DNA of 64,000 nucleotides from CAWGUU01 sp963825765 (GTDB taxonomy: Bacteria; Actinomycetota; Acidimicrobiia; Acidimicrobiales; AC-14): assembly GCA_963825765.1 (NCBI GenBank), contig CAWGUU010000003.1, positions 744,001-808,000 on the forward strand. The letters are read 5' to 3'. Positions within the stretch are counted from its first letter, which is position 1. Every line of letters begins with the position of its first letter. Shown here piece after piece: positions 52,717 to 61,605 of the stretch. The notes under the pieces are model-generated. The model was not told where the DNA came from and searched no databases. It saw nothing but the letters and a program-made list of their open reading frames with translations. Position numbers and translations under genes: made by a program.

Positions 52717-53718
52717 ATGCGCCGAGTGCTGGCCGTGGTCGCGGCCGCTGCGATGATCGCCGGCGCCCTGTTCGTCCGCTCCGCGCTCGACGACCGCAAG
52801 GAGGAGAAGGGCCGGGTCTACAGCCTGGTCTGCTCCGACGACCTGGCGCCGGCCTGCGACGAGGTGCGCAGCGCCTACCCCGGCCGCGTGAACGTCACCA
52901 TCGAGCCGGCGGGAGTCACCGCCGACAGGCTTGTGCGCGCCGAGGACGACCCCGGCGTCGACGGCTGGCTGGTCACCGCCCCGTGGCGGGAGATCGTCGA
53001 CGGCGCCCGCCGCTCCCGCGGCCAGACGCCGATCTTCGGGGACGCCCCACCGCCACTGGCGCGCTCGCCGCTCGTGCTCGTGGCCGGGAAGGACCGCGCC
53101 GACGCGCTGGCGCCACGCTGCTCGCCGCTGACCTGGAAGTGCCTGGGCGAGGCGGCGGGCACGCCGGGCGGATGGGCGGCCGTCGGCGGCAGGCCCGAGT
53201 GGGGGTCAGTGAAGCCCGGGCACGCCGACGCCTCCACCGACGGCCAAGGGCTCCTGGTGCTCGGTCAGGCCGTGGCCGACTACTTCGGCCGCACCGACCT
53301 GTCCACCCTCGACCTCGACGACGACAACGACTTCCAGCAGTGGTTCGTCGGCCTGGAGCGGGCCGTCCCGCCGGCGCCGCGGTCGCCGCTCGCCCGCTTG
53401 CTCCGGGGACCGGCGGAATTCGACGCAGTCGGGACCACGAAAGCCGAGGCCGGCGCGGTCGAGCGGGCCGCCCGCCGCGACGCGCTGACCGTGCTCTACC
53501 CTGCACCCATGGTGACTGCCGACGTCGTGCTGACGACGGTTCCCGGTGATCGGGGCGACCGCCTGCGGGACACCGTCACCGGCACCGCCCGGGAGGCGCT
53601 GCTCGACGCCGGGTGGGACAAGCCCGACGCCGCCGGCCTCCCACCCACCGACGGCCTGCCCTCACCCGGGCTGCTCGACGCCCTGCGGGCCCGCGCCCGG
53701 GAGGCGGCCGGCCGATGA
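52717..53718 (+). CDS. Membrane-anchored solute-binding-like protein
   Basis: 333 residues. One N-terminal helix (about 4-20) anchors a periplasmic-binding-like domain (VYSLVCSDDLAPACDEV, WLVTAPWREIVDG, PLVLVAGKDRADAL). No lipobox is seen. It overlaps the next gene (ATGA), whose first half is of the same general fold, so the two may form a pair. Confidence 0.75.
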   Translation: MRRVLAVVAAAAMIAGALFVRSALDDRKEEKGRVYSLVCSDDLAPACDEVRSAYPGRVNVTIEPAGVTADRLVRAEDDPGVDGWLVTAPWREIVDGARRSRGQTPIFGDAPPPLARSPLVLVAGKDRADALAPRCSPLTWKCLGEAAGTPGGWAAVGGRPEWGSVKPGHADASTDGQGLLVLGQAVADYFGRTDLSTLDLDDDNDFQQWFVGLERAVPPAPRSPLARLLRGPAEFDAVGTTKAEAGAVERAARRDALTVLYPAPMVTADVVLTTVPGDRGDRLRDTVTGTAREALLDAGWDKPDAAGLPPTDGLPSPGLLDALRARAREAAGR

Positions 53719-55538
53719 CCACGCCGCGGGTGACCGAAGTGCCGCCGATGAGACGCCTCGCCGCCGCCGTCGTCGCCCTGACGATCGCCACCACGCTCGC
53801 CGCCTGCTCGGGGGGCGGCGACGGCCAGTCGATCCCCAAGGGCTGCACCGTCGTCGACATGGCCAGCTCGCCCGAGAAGTTCGAGCTCCTCACCGACCTG
53901 GCCCGCCGGTTCAACAGCTCCGACGAGGCCAAGGCGGACGGCAAGTGCGCCTTCGTTCGGGTGCTGCGCAAGTCCTCGGGCGTCGGTATGCAGCTCCTGG
54001 TCGACGGCTGGCCCGACGAGGCCGCCAACGGTCCTCGACCCGTCGTGTGGTCGCCGGCGTCGAGCGCCTGGGGGGCCGTCCTCAACCAGCGCCTGGCCGA
54101 CAAGGGCCAGCCGCCCATGGCTCCTGAGGGCGCCCAGGCCTTCATGCTCACCCCGCTCGTGATCGCCATGCCCCGGCCCATGGCGGAGGCGCTGGGGTGG
54201 CCGGGCACGCCGATCGGCTATTCCGACATCCTCGCCCTGGCCCAGGACCCGGCCGGCTGGGGGGCGAAGGGGCATCCCGAGTGGGGGCCGTTCCGCCTCG
54301 GCAAGACCAACCCGAACTTCTCCACCAGCGCCCTGTCGGCCACCATCGCCCAGTACTACGCGGCAACGGGCAAGACCCGCGACCTGACCAACGAGGACCT
54401 GGCCAACCCCGAGGTCGACAAGTTCGCCCGAGGCGTCGAGAACGCGGTCGTCCACTACGGCGACATCACCCTGACCTTCCTCAACAACCTCTACCGCAAC
54501 GACCAGCGGGGCGGCGGCCTGACCTACGCCTCGGCCGTGGCCGTCGAGGAGAAGTCGGTCATCGACTACAACCTCGGCAACCCCGACGGCATCACCGACC
54601 CGGGCGAGCGGATTCGTCCGCCTCGCGTCCCCCTCGTGGCCATCTATCCCAAGGAGGGCACGCTCTTCTCCGACAACCCCTTCTTCGTGCTCGACGCCCC
54701 GTGGGTCGACGCCCGCGAGAAGGAAGCGGCGCGCACCTTCGAGCGGTTCGTGCAGGAGCCGGAAAACCAGCGCCGGGTGGTGTCGTACGGGTTCCGGCCC
54801 GGCAACCCGGAGGTGGCGTCGGGGACTCCCATCGACGTGGCCAACGGGGTCGACCCCAACCAGCCCCAGAACGTCCTGGGCGTGCCCCAGCCGGCCGTGC
54901 TGGCCCGGATCCTCGAGCTGTGGGGCCAGCAGCGCAAGGCGGCCAGGGTGATGCTGGTGATCGACGTGTCGGGGTCCATGGGCGACCCGGGCGACGACGA
55001 CGGCAACACCAAGCTGGACCTGGCCAAGCAGGCGGCGATCACCGCCCTCGACCAGTTCAAGGCCGAGGACGACGTGGCCCTGCGCATCTTCTCCACCGAC
55101 ATCAGCCGCACCCCGCCGAACGACTACCTCGACCTGGTGCCGTTCGGGCCCATCGGCGCGCAGCGGGAGCAGGTCGCCGCCAAGATCCGGAGCCTGGTGC
55201 CGACCCAGGGCACGCCGCTCTACACGGTCACCGGCGACTCCTACGACGACATGCGGGAGACCTTCGACCCGGCGCGGATCAACGCCGTCGTGCTCCTCTC
55301 CGACGGGCGCAACGAGGACCCCGCCAACCAGGACTTCAACCAGCTGATCACCAACCTGCGCGCCGGCAGCGAGGGCCAGACGACCCGCCCGGTCCGGGTG
55401 TTCACCATCGCCTACGGCAAGGACGCCGACCTCTCCGCCCTCCGCCGGATATCCGAGGCCACGAACGCCGCCTCCTACGACGCCAGCAACCCCTCGACGA
55501 TCAACCAGGTCTTCACCGCCGTCATCAGCAACTTCTGA
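53715..55538 (+). CDS. Lipoprotein with solute-binding and VWA domains
   Basis: 607 residues from ATG 53715. Lipobox TTLAAC (Cys31), then a solute-binding domain (about 35-400) and a VWA domain with MIDAS DVSGSMG (Asp about 417), plus AVVLLSDGRNED. Fusions like this occur in actinobacteria; the binding part probably presents a ligand, the VWA part a metal-dependent contact. The ligand is unknown. First in-frame ATG used; a start at Met12 would also keep the signal peptide. Confidence 0.88.
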   Translation: MTTPRVTEVPPMRRLAAAVVALTIATTLAACSGGGDGQSIPKGCTVVDMASSPEKFELLTDLARRFNSSDEAKADGKCAFVRVLRKSSGVGMQLLVDGWPDEAANGPRPVVWSPASSAWGAVLNQRLADKGQPPMAPEGAQAFMLTPLVIAMPRPMAEALGWPGTPIGYSDILALAQDPAGWGAKGHPEWGPFRLGKTNPNFSTSALSATIAQYYAATGKTRDLTNEDLANPEVDKFARGVENAVVHYGDITLTFLNNLYRNDQRGGGLTYASAVAVEEKSVIDYNLGNPDGITDPGERIRPPRVPLVAIYPKEGTLFSDNPFFVLDAPWVDAREKEAARTFERFVQEPENQRRVVSYGFRPGNPEVASGTPIDVANGVDPNQPQNVLGVPQPAVLARILELWGQQRKAARVMLVIDVSGSMGDPGDDDGNTKLDLAKQAAITALDQFKAEDDVALRIFSTDISRTPPNDYLDLVPFGPIGAQREQVAAKIRSLVPTQGTPLYTVTGDSYDDMRETFDPARINAVVLLSDGRNEDPANQDFNQLITNLRAGSEGQTTRPVRVFTIAYGKDADLSALRRISEATNAASYDASNPSTINQVFTAVISNF

Positions 55539-55592
55539 TTTCGGGTCGGTAGCGGAGCTACCTCCCCCTCGGCGCGGCCAGAATGTCCCACA

Positions 55593-56339
55593 ATGCTCGA
55601 ACGGCTGCCCGAGCGGGCCAGGACTCCGGCCATGGCCAGGGCGATCATGGCGCCCTCGGCCATCCTGCTGGCGGGGGCGGGGACGGCGGCGGCGATCGTG
55701 GCCGGCGTGCCGCTGCTGGGGGCGGCGGTCGTGGGAGCCGCGGTGTGGGCGGGCAAGGTGGCCCTTGGCATTCCCCGCAAGCGCCGCCGGCCGGACATGA
55801 ACCCGGCGGAGGTCAAGGAGCCGTGGCGCTCGCTCGTGCGCCAGACGATCAAGGCCGAGCAGCGCTTCGAGGAGGCCGTCGCCGAGACCCGGCCCGGCCC
55901 GATCCGCGACCGGCTGGCCGAGGTGGCCGAGCGGATGGCTGTCGCCGTCGACGAGTCCTGGAACATCGCCAAGCGGGGCGACGCCCTCGACGACGCGGTA
56001 GGCGAGCTGGACACCGCAGGGATCGAACGCGAGCTGGCCACGTGCGAGGCCGATCTCGCCGCCGACCCCGAGCGGCGCGACCTGCGGGCCACCGCCGACG
56101 CCATCCGCAGCCAGCTGGCGTCGGCCCGCCGCCTGGAAGAGGTGGCCCGTGACGCCCGCGACCGGCTGCGCCGGCTCAACGCCCAGCTCAACGAGGCGGT
56201 GGCCAGGGCGGTCGAGCTGTCCCTGGGCCCCTCCGACGTGGGTGCCCTCCAGCCCCTCGGCAGCGACGTCGACGGGTTGGTGAGCGAGCTGGAGGCGCTG
56301 CGCCTGGCTCTCGACGACGCCGGGCGATCAGCGGCGTGA
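55593..56339 (+). CDS. Coiled-coil protein with N-terminal membrane hairpin, unknown function
   Basis: 248 residues. Two close hydrophobic segments (about 17-60) with Gly/Ala-rich composition are followed by basic KRRRP and a helical, Glu/Arg/Ala-rich coiled-coil region. It overlaps the GH3 gene by four bases (GTGA). No family is recognised; the shape recalls membrane-remodelling proteins. Confidence 0.75.
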   Translation: MLERLPERARTPAMARAIMAPSAILLAGAGTAAAIVAGVPLLGAAVVGAAVWAGKVALGIPRKRRRPDMNPAEVKEPWRSLVRQTIKAEQRFEEAVAETRPGPIRDRLAEVAERMAVAVDESWNIAKRGDALDDAVGELDTAGIERELATCEADLAADPERRDLRATADAIRSQLASARRLEEVARDARDRLRRLNAQLNEAVARAVELSLGPSDVGALQPLGSDVDGLVSELEALRLALDDAGRSAA

Positions 56340-57766
56340 TCGACTCCCACCGGCGCCGGGCCGCCGTGATGCTGGCGATGATGGTCGTCGGGACTGCGGC
56401 CATGGGGTTGAGCGTCTGGGCCACCGCGCCACCGGCGGCGTCGGCGGGGGCCGTCGACACCGGTAGCCCGGTACCGACGACCTCGGTCACCGCCCGGGAC
56501 GCCCCCTCCGCCTCCGTTGCCCGGCCCACAACCGCGGCCGCCACCACGCCCACCACCGTCGCCGCCCCTACCCGCACCGCCGCTGCCGCTCCCGCCCCGC
56601 CCGCCACCGCGGCTGCCGCCGCTCGCGCCTGCACCCCGGCCCCGCTCGCCCAGCGGGCGGCCCGCACGCTCATCGTCGGGCTGCCGGGCGTCACCGACGC
56701 GACCAACGCGCTGGTCGGGGAGATCCTCGACCTCGGGGTCGGTGGCGTGTTCCTCAACACCGACAACGTCAAGTCCAAATCCCAGGTGATCGCCCTCGTC
56801 AAGGGCATCCGGGCTCGGGCCGGCCGGCCCGTTCTGGTGTCGACCGACGAGGAGCCGGGACGGGTCTCGGTGTTCCGTGAGCTCGTCGGCGCGAGCGCGT
56901 CGGCCCGACGCCTGGCCGCCCAGGAGACGCCGGCCGGCGCACGGCAGCAGGCAGCCCGTGTGGCCGGCGAGCTGGCGGCGATGGGGATCGACCTGAACCT
57001 GGCCCCGGTCGCCGACCTCGACGACGGCCCGGCGTCGGGCATCATCGGCGACCGCTCGTTCTCGGCCGACCCCACCGTGGCCGCCGATTACGCCTACGCG
57101 TACGCCGCCGGCTTGGCCGACGGGGGCGTCCTGCCCGTGGTCAAGCACTTCCCGGGCCAGGGTCGGTCCTCGGAGGACATCCACTTCCGGGCGGCGTCGG
57201 TCAACGTCACTCTCGACGCCCTGCAGGACTCCGATCTCCGGCCGTTCGACGCCCTGATCCGCGCCGGCGTCCCCGCCGTCATGATGAACCACCTGCGGTA
57301 CAGCTCGATCGACCCCAGCCTTCCGGCCAGCCTTTCGCCTCGGGCGTATGAGCTCCTGCGGGGCCTCGGTTTCCGCGGGGCCGCCATCACCGACTCTGTG
57401 GGAATGGCCGCGGTCAACCAGACCTGGGACGTCGCGGAGGCCGCGGTCAGGGCGGTGTCGGCGGGTGCCGACGGCGTGCTCAACACCGGGGGCCAGACGG
57501 CCAAGGACATGCGCCACGGGCTGGTGGCAGCGGTGCAGGTGGGCACGCTCGACGAGTCGCGGGTCAACGAGGCGGCCTCGCGGATGGTGGCCCTCGCCGG
57601 GGGCGACCCGAGGCCGGTGACCTGCACGACCGGCGACTGGCTGCCGGACGGCGTCTTCGCCCGCCGTACCACCGCAGCCGGGACACCGCTGGTGCCGACG
57701 CTTCCCGACCAGCAGGACCCGTTGACGCCGGTGGCCGCGTCCCGCGCCACGCAGGGGCAGCGTTAG
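56336..57766 (+). CDS. Glycoside hydrolase family 3 (NagZ-like), exported
   Basis: 476 residues from GTG 56336. A signal or anchor helix (about 10-38), then a long Thr/Ala/Pro linker to about 100. The GH3 domain has VLVSTDEEPGRVS, KHFPGQG with the acid-base His nearby (DIHF), and the nucleophile Asp in AAITDSVGMAA. NagZ enzymes cut N-acetylglucosamine from cell-wall fragments. The linker suggests action outside the membrane. Confidence 0.92.
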   Translation: MIDSHRRRAAVMLAMMVVGTAAMGLSVWATAPPAASAGAVDTGSPVPTTSVTARDAPSASVARPTTAAATTPTTVAAPTRTAAAAPAPPATAAAAARACTPAPLAQRAARTLIVGLPGVTDATNALVGEILDLGVGGVFLNTDNVKSKSQVIALVKGIRARAGRPVLVSTDEEPGRVSVFRELVGASASARRLAAQETPAGARQQAARVAGELAAMGIDLNLAPVADLDDGPASGIIGDRSFSADPTVAADYAYAYAAGLADGGVLPVVKHFPGQGRSSEDIHFRAASVNVTLDALQDSDLRPFDALIRAGVPAVMMNHLRYSSIDPSLPASLSPRAYELLRGLGFRGAAITDSVGMAAVNQTWDVAEAAVRAVSAGADGVLNTGGQTAKDMRHGLVAAVQVGTLDESRVNEAASRMVALAGGDPRPVTCTTGDWLPDGVFARRTTAAGTPLVPTLPDQQDPLTPVAASRATQGQR

Positions 57767-57775
57767 TCTTTCGCA

Positions 57776-58621
57776 GTGAGCCGGCGGACGACGATCGTCC
57801 TGGGAGCTGCGGTGGCCGTGCTGACGGCCGGCTTGGTCACGGGCGTCTGGAGCCAGCTGCGGCCCGAGCCGTCGAGCCGGATCGTCTCCGGGGCGGTGCC
57901 GCCGACGATCGCCCCGTCCACCACGCTCGCCGGGCCCGCCACCAGCGCCGGCCCGGTCGTCGGTCCGACCCGGCCCGAGGAGCCGGGAAGCACCCTCCGG
58001 CTCGGCTACGCCCGTCCCCCGTCGACCCCGGCCCAGGTCGCCGACGCCATCGTGGGTAAGGTCGGCCTCTACAGCGCCCCCGGCGAGCCCGAGCCGGCGG
58101 AGTTCGCCAACAACCCGACCTGGGAGGGCCTCCCCGGCGTCTACCTGGTGATGCAGAGAGCAGGCGAGTGGCTGGAGGTCCAGGTGTCCATGCGGCCGAA
58201 CGAGTCGACGGCCTGGATCAAGGCGTCGGAGGTGACGCTCCGGGAGACGTCGTACCGGATCTTCGTCGACACCAACGCCCGGCGCCTGGTGGCCTACAAC
58301 GGAGCCACGCCCGTCCTCGACACCGCGGTTGCGGTCGGCACGGGCAGCACGCCGACACCGACCGGGAACTACTTCGTCGACGGCAGGGTGGGCGGCCTCG
58401 ACCCCGGGGGGCCGTACGGCACCCACCAGATCAGCGTGGCCGCCTTCTCCAACGTCCACAAGACCTTCGGCGGGGGCGTCGGCCAGATCGCCATCCACGG
58501 CACCAACGACCCGTCCAAGCTCGGCACCCCGGCCAGCAACGGCTGCATCAGGATGACCAACGACGACGTGGCCAAGCTGGCCGACATGGTTCCCGAGGGG
58601 ACACCCGTCCAGATCGTCTGA
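57776..58621 (+). CDS. L,D-transpeptidase (YkuD domain)
   Basis: 281 residues from a GTG start. It forms 3-3 links in peptidoglycan or attaches proteins to it. The N-terminal membrane helix (about 5-24) is followed by a linker and a short domain; the YkuD domain has His241 (HGTNDP) and Cys257 (SNGCIRM). Directly follows the GH3 gene, so both act on the wall. Confidence 0.95.
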   Translation: MSRRTTIVLGAAVAVLTAGLVTGVWSQLRPEPSSRIVSGAVPPTIAPSTTLAGPATSAGPVVGPTRPEEPGSTLRLGYARPPSTPAQVADAIVGKVGLYSAPGEPEPAEFANNPTWEGLPGVYLVMQRAGEWLEVQVSMRPNESTAWIKASEVTLRETSYRIFVDTNARRLVAYNGATPVLDTAVAVGTGSTPTPTGNYFVDGRVGGLDPGGPYGTHQISVAAFSNVHKTFGGGVGQIAIHGTNDPSKLGTPASNGCIRMTNDDVAKLADMVPEGTPVQIV

Positions 58622-58638
58622 CGGCGTAATGTCGGGGC

Positions 58639-58761
58639 ATGGGGAACAAGGCACCGCCGCCGGCACAGCAGAAGAAGCAGGGTAAGAGCCTCCAGGAGAA
58701 GCGTTCCGCCAAGCGGGCCAAGAAGGCCGAGAAGTCCGACAAGGCCCGCCGCTCCGAATAG
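58639..58761 (+). CDS. Small Lys/Arg/Ala-rich protein of 40 residues
   Basis: ATG 58639 to TAG 58759-58761. The product MGNKAPPPAQQKKQGKSLQE, followed by KRSAKRAKKAEK, is strongly basic and probably helical or disordered. Such short basic proteins occur in actinobacterial genomes but none is named here. It lies 17 bases after the transpeptidase gene and shares its strand. Confidence 0.6.
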   Translation: MGNKAPPPAQQKKQGKSLQEKRSAKRAKKAEKSDKARRSE

Positions 58762-58778
58762 GGGTCAGCCGCCGGGCC

Positions 58779-59933
58779 TCAGATGCTGGTAGGCGCGGCT
58801 CCCGGTTCGCCCGACTCGAGCTCCGCCACCAGCGAGTCGACCACGTCGACCAACGATCCCCCGGCCGCCAGGATCCGCCGCTGGCGCACGTAGCTGGGCC
58901 CGTAGTCGAGCACGGCCAGGTTGGAGTTCAGCTCGTCCAGGCACCCGAGCCGGGCTGCCACCGGCCGTAGCTCGGCCACGACGCGCTCGACCTCGGTCCG
59001 CAGGGGCAGGAGCGTGCCCTGGTCGTCGACGATGACGCTGGCGTCGATGCCGTGGCGCGACGCCGTCCACTTGTTCTGCCTGACGACCCAGCCCTTGGGC
59101 ACGGGGAGGACCTCGCCGGCGTCGAGACGGTTGTCCATCGACTCCACCAGGCACTGGGCCATGGCGGCCAGACCGGCCAGCTCCCGCATGGTGGGGATGC
59201 CGTCGCAGATGCGCAGCTCGACGGTGCCGAAGTCGGGGTGGGGGCGGATGTCCCACCAGACCTCCCGGATGCTGGTGATGGCCTCGGCCGCCACCAGCGT
59301 GCCCATGAACTCCTCGAACTCCGCCCACCCCGACAGCTGGTAGGGCAGGCCGGCGGTGGGCAGGTTCTCGAACACCTTGGATCGGCTCGACGCCAAGCCT
59401 GTGTCGTGGGCCTCCCAGAACGGGCTGGAGGCCGAGAGGGCCAGGAAGTGGGGGATGTAGGCGTTGAGGGCGTTGGCGATGGCGATGACCTTGGCCGCCG
59501 ACCGCACGCCGACGTGGAAGTGGACGCCGAAGATCTGCAGGCGGCGCCCGGTCCACTGCGTCTCCTCGATCAGCGCCGCGTAGCGCTCCTTCGGGCTCAC
59601 CGTCTGGTCCTGCCAGTGGGAGAACGGGTGTGATCCCGAGCACATCAGGGCCAGCCCCCTGGCGTCGACGGCGTCGGACACCTCTTTGAGCGTGCGGGCG
59701 ATGTCCTCCCTGGCCTCGGGGACGGTCGAACAGATGCCGGTGATGATCTCGATCGTGCACTCGAACAGCTCGTGCTTGACCTTGGGGTGCTCGTCGCCGG
59801 GATGACCCTTCCCCAGCTCGGCGATGATCGGTGTGGCCGCGCTGGCGAGCTCGCGCGTCTTCCGGTCGACGATCGACAGCTCGACCTCGATGCCGAGGCT
59901 GCTGCGCTCGGAAGCGTTGAACGGGATGTGCAC
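58779..59933 (-). CDS. Carboxylate-amine ligase, YbdK / glutamate-cysteine ligase 2 type
   Basis: 384 residues from GTG 59933, chosen because AAGGAGG lies six bases upstream. Family motifs LGIEVELSIVD, FGVHFHVG, SASSPFWEAHDTG, WWDIRPHPDFGTVELRICD and KWTASRHGIDA are complete. ATP-dependent gamma-glutamyl ligase with activity toward cysteine in relatives. Because the host seems to make mycothiol, the actual role is open. Divergent from pspA with 59 bases between. Confidence 0.92.
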   Translation of the reverse strand: MHIPFNASERSSLGIEVELSIVDRKTRELASAATPIIAELGKGHPGDEHPKVKHELFECTIEIITGICSTVPEAREDIARTLKEVSDAVDARGLALMCSGSHPFSHWQDQTVSPKERYAALIEETQWTGRRLQIFGVHFHVGVRSAAKVIAIANALNAYIPHFLALSASSPFWEAHDTGLASSRSKVFENLPTAGLPYQLSGWAEFEEFMGTLVAAEAITSIREVWWDIRPHPDFGTVELRICDGIPTMRELAGLAAMAQCLVESMDNRLDAGEVLPVPKGWVVRQNKWTASRHGIDASVIVDDQGTLLPLRTEVERVVAELRPVAARLGCLDELNSNLAVLDYGPSYVRQRRILAAGGSLVDVVDSLVAELESGEPGAAPTSI

Positions 59934-59992
59934 GGCTACCTCCTTCCCGCAGCGTACGTACCCGGGCACCGCTCCGGGCATAGAGTCGAAAG

Positions 59993-60808
59993 ATGTTCAA
60001 GCTCATGGGACGGTGGTGGGCGTACCTCACCGCCAAGCTGTCCGGCAGTTTCGAGGAGAGGGCCGACCCCAAGGTCCAGCTCGAGCAGGCCATCGCCGAG
60101 GCTCAGGACCAGCACCGGCGACTCACCGAGCAGGCGGCCAACGTCATCGCTCACCAGAAGCAGACCGAGATGCGCCTCAACCGCTCGATGGCCGAGCTGG
60201 AGAAGCTCAACGGCTCGACCCGGCAGGCCGTCACGATGGCGGACAAGGCGGCCAAGCAGGGCGACGCCACCAAGGCGGCCGAGTACGGCAAGACGGCCGA
60301 GGCCTTCGCCAATCGCCTCATCTCCACCGAGCAGCAGGTGGAGTCGACCAAACAGCTCCTGCTCCAGGCCACGGAGGCGGCCGACCAGGCCAAGGCCGCC
60401 GTCAGCCAGAACTCCATGGTCCTGCAGAAGAAGCTCTCCGACCGTCAGAAGCTCCTCGGCCAGCTCGACCAGGCCAAGATGCAGGAGCAGGTCAACAAGG
60501 CGATGTCGTCGCTCAACGAGGCCGTCGGCCAGGACGTTCCCACCCTCGACCAGGTCCGCGACAAGATCGAGGCCCGCTACGCCAAGGCCCTCGGCACCCA
60601 GGAGCTGACGGGGAGCTCGGTCGAGTCCCGGATGCTCGAGGTCGAGCAGGCGCAGGTCAACAACGAGGCCCAGGCCCGGTTGGCCGAGATCCGCAGCCAG
60701 CTCGGTCTCGGCCCCAGCCCGGAGGAGCTGGCTGCCGAGGTCGGCCCCGGCGAGGCGTCGGCCGAGCCGGCGGCATCGGGCGAGGCGTCGGCCGAGGGCA
60801 GCGCCTGA
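59993..60808 (+). CDS. pspA: PspA/IM30 family membrane-stress protein
   Basis: 271 residues. The opening, an amphipathic helix, then DPKVQLEQAIAEAQDQHRRL and a long coiled coil are typical of PspA/Vipp1, which binds and stabilises the membrane under stress. The last 40 residues are Gly/Ala/Glu-rich. No pspF or pspBC is near. Confidence 0.9.
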   Translation: MFKLMGRWWAYLTAKLSGSFEERADPKVQLEQAIAEAQDQHRRLTEQAANVIAHQKQTEMRLNRSMAELEKLNGSTRQAVTMADKAAKQGDATKAAEYGKTAEAFANRLISTEQQVESTKQLLLQATEAADQAKAAVSQNSMVLQKKLSDRQKLLGQLDQAKMQEQVNKAMSSLNEAVGQDVPTLDQVRDKIEARYAKALGTQELTGSSVESRMLEVEQAQVNNEAQARLAEIRSQLGLGPSPEELAAEVGPGEASAEPAASGEASAEGSA

Positions 60809-60891
60809 CCAGGCGTTTGGATCACCGGTAGCGCCCCTGATCCGGCCGGATCCGGGTGCTGAGGGGCGCGACGGCTTGCAGGAAACCGGAA

Positions 60892-61605
60892 CTACTGGGG
60901 CGGCGGCGGCCAGGACTGCGGGCCGGGCTCGCCGGGCTCGCCCGGACTGTCACCCGGACTGTCCGGCGGTCGGCCCCACCCTGCGGGCGGCGGTTGCTGA
61001 CTCGGCGGCGGCTGGCCCGAGGGCGGCCACTGCGGCGGCGCCGACCCGGGCGGCCACGCAGGGGGGACCGCACGGGCGCGGCGCCTGCTGGCCCGCACGA
61101 TGAGGACGATGGCGACGGCCGCCACCGCCACGAACAGAAGCAGGCCACCGCCGACGACGATGGCGACGACCAGCCCGGTGCGGGCGTAGTCGTCGCCGAT
61201 CGTCCGCTCGTCGAACCCGGACGGGCGGGGCCCGAACAGGTCGTACAGCTCGTCGTAGGTGTAGAAGGTCTGGTAGTCGTCGAACGAGTCGGTGATGGTG
61301 ACCTCGAGGCCGTCGAACCGGAGCGGGAAGTTGGTCCAGACCACGCCGGCGGCGGTCTCCGCCAGCGACTCCGCGTCCCCCTCGAGGAAGCCTGGGTCGG
61401 TGGTGACGCGTACCTCGTCGAATCCGCTGCCGGAGTCGAAATCGACCTCCGCGTCGGCGAACCCCGCATCCCGCAGCGCCTCGGTGGTGTCGAAGGCGGA
61501 GACGGCGCTGGAGCAGGACGCCAGCACGCCGAGGAAGAGCCCCACCACCACGACACGCCAGGCGCGCGGCATGCGGCGGCGGCGCTGGAGGGTGAGTGCG
61601 GTCAC
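60892..61605 (-). CDS. Lipoprotein with C-terminal membrane helix and Pro-rich tail
   Basis: 237 residues from GTG 61605, overlapping the proB stop (GTGA). A basic start and lipobox LASC (about residue 31), a beta-rich domain (about 45-140), one membrane helix (about 147-170), then a Pro/Gly/Gln tail. The extracellular part resembles DUF3153-like or LppM-like proteins. The tail would be cytoplasmic and may bind partners. Function unknown. Confidence 0.75.
   Translation of the reverse strand: MTALTLQRRRRMPRAWRVVVVGLFLGVLASCSSAVSAFDTTEALRDAGFADAEVDFDSGSGFDEVRVTTDPGFLEGDAESLAETAAGVVWTNFPLRFDGLEVTITDSFDDYQTFYTYDELYDLFGPRPSGFDERTIGDDYARTGLVVAIVVGGGLLLFVAVAAVAIVLIVRASRRRARAVPPAWPPGSAPPQWPPSGQPPPSQQPPPAGWGRPPDSPGDSPGEPGEPGPQSWPPPPQ

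Noticed and set aside
55475..58666. Minus-strand frame of 1063 codons
   Set aside because: Antisense to four well-supported plus-strand genes; reads as Gly/Arg/Val-rich noise.
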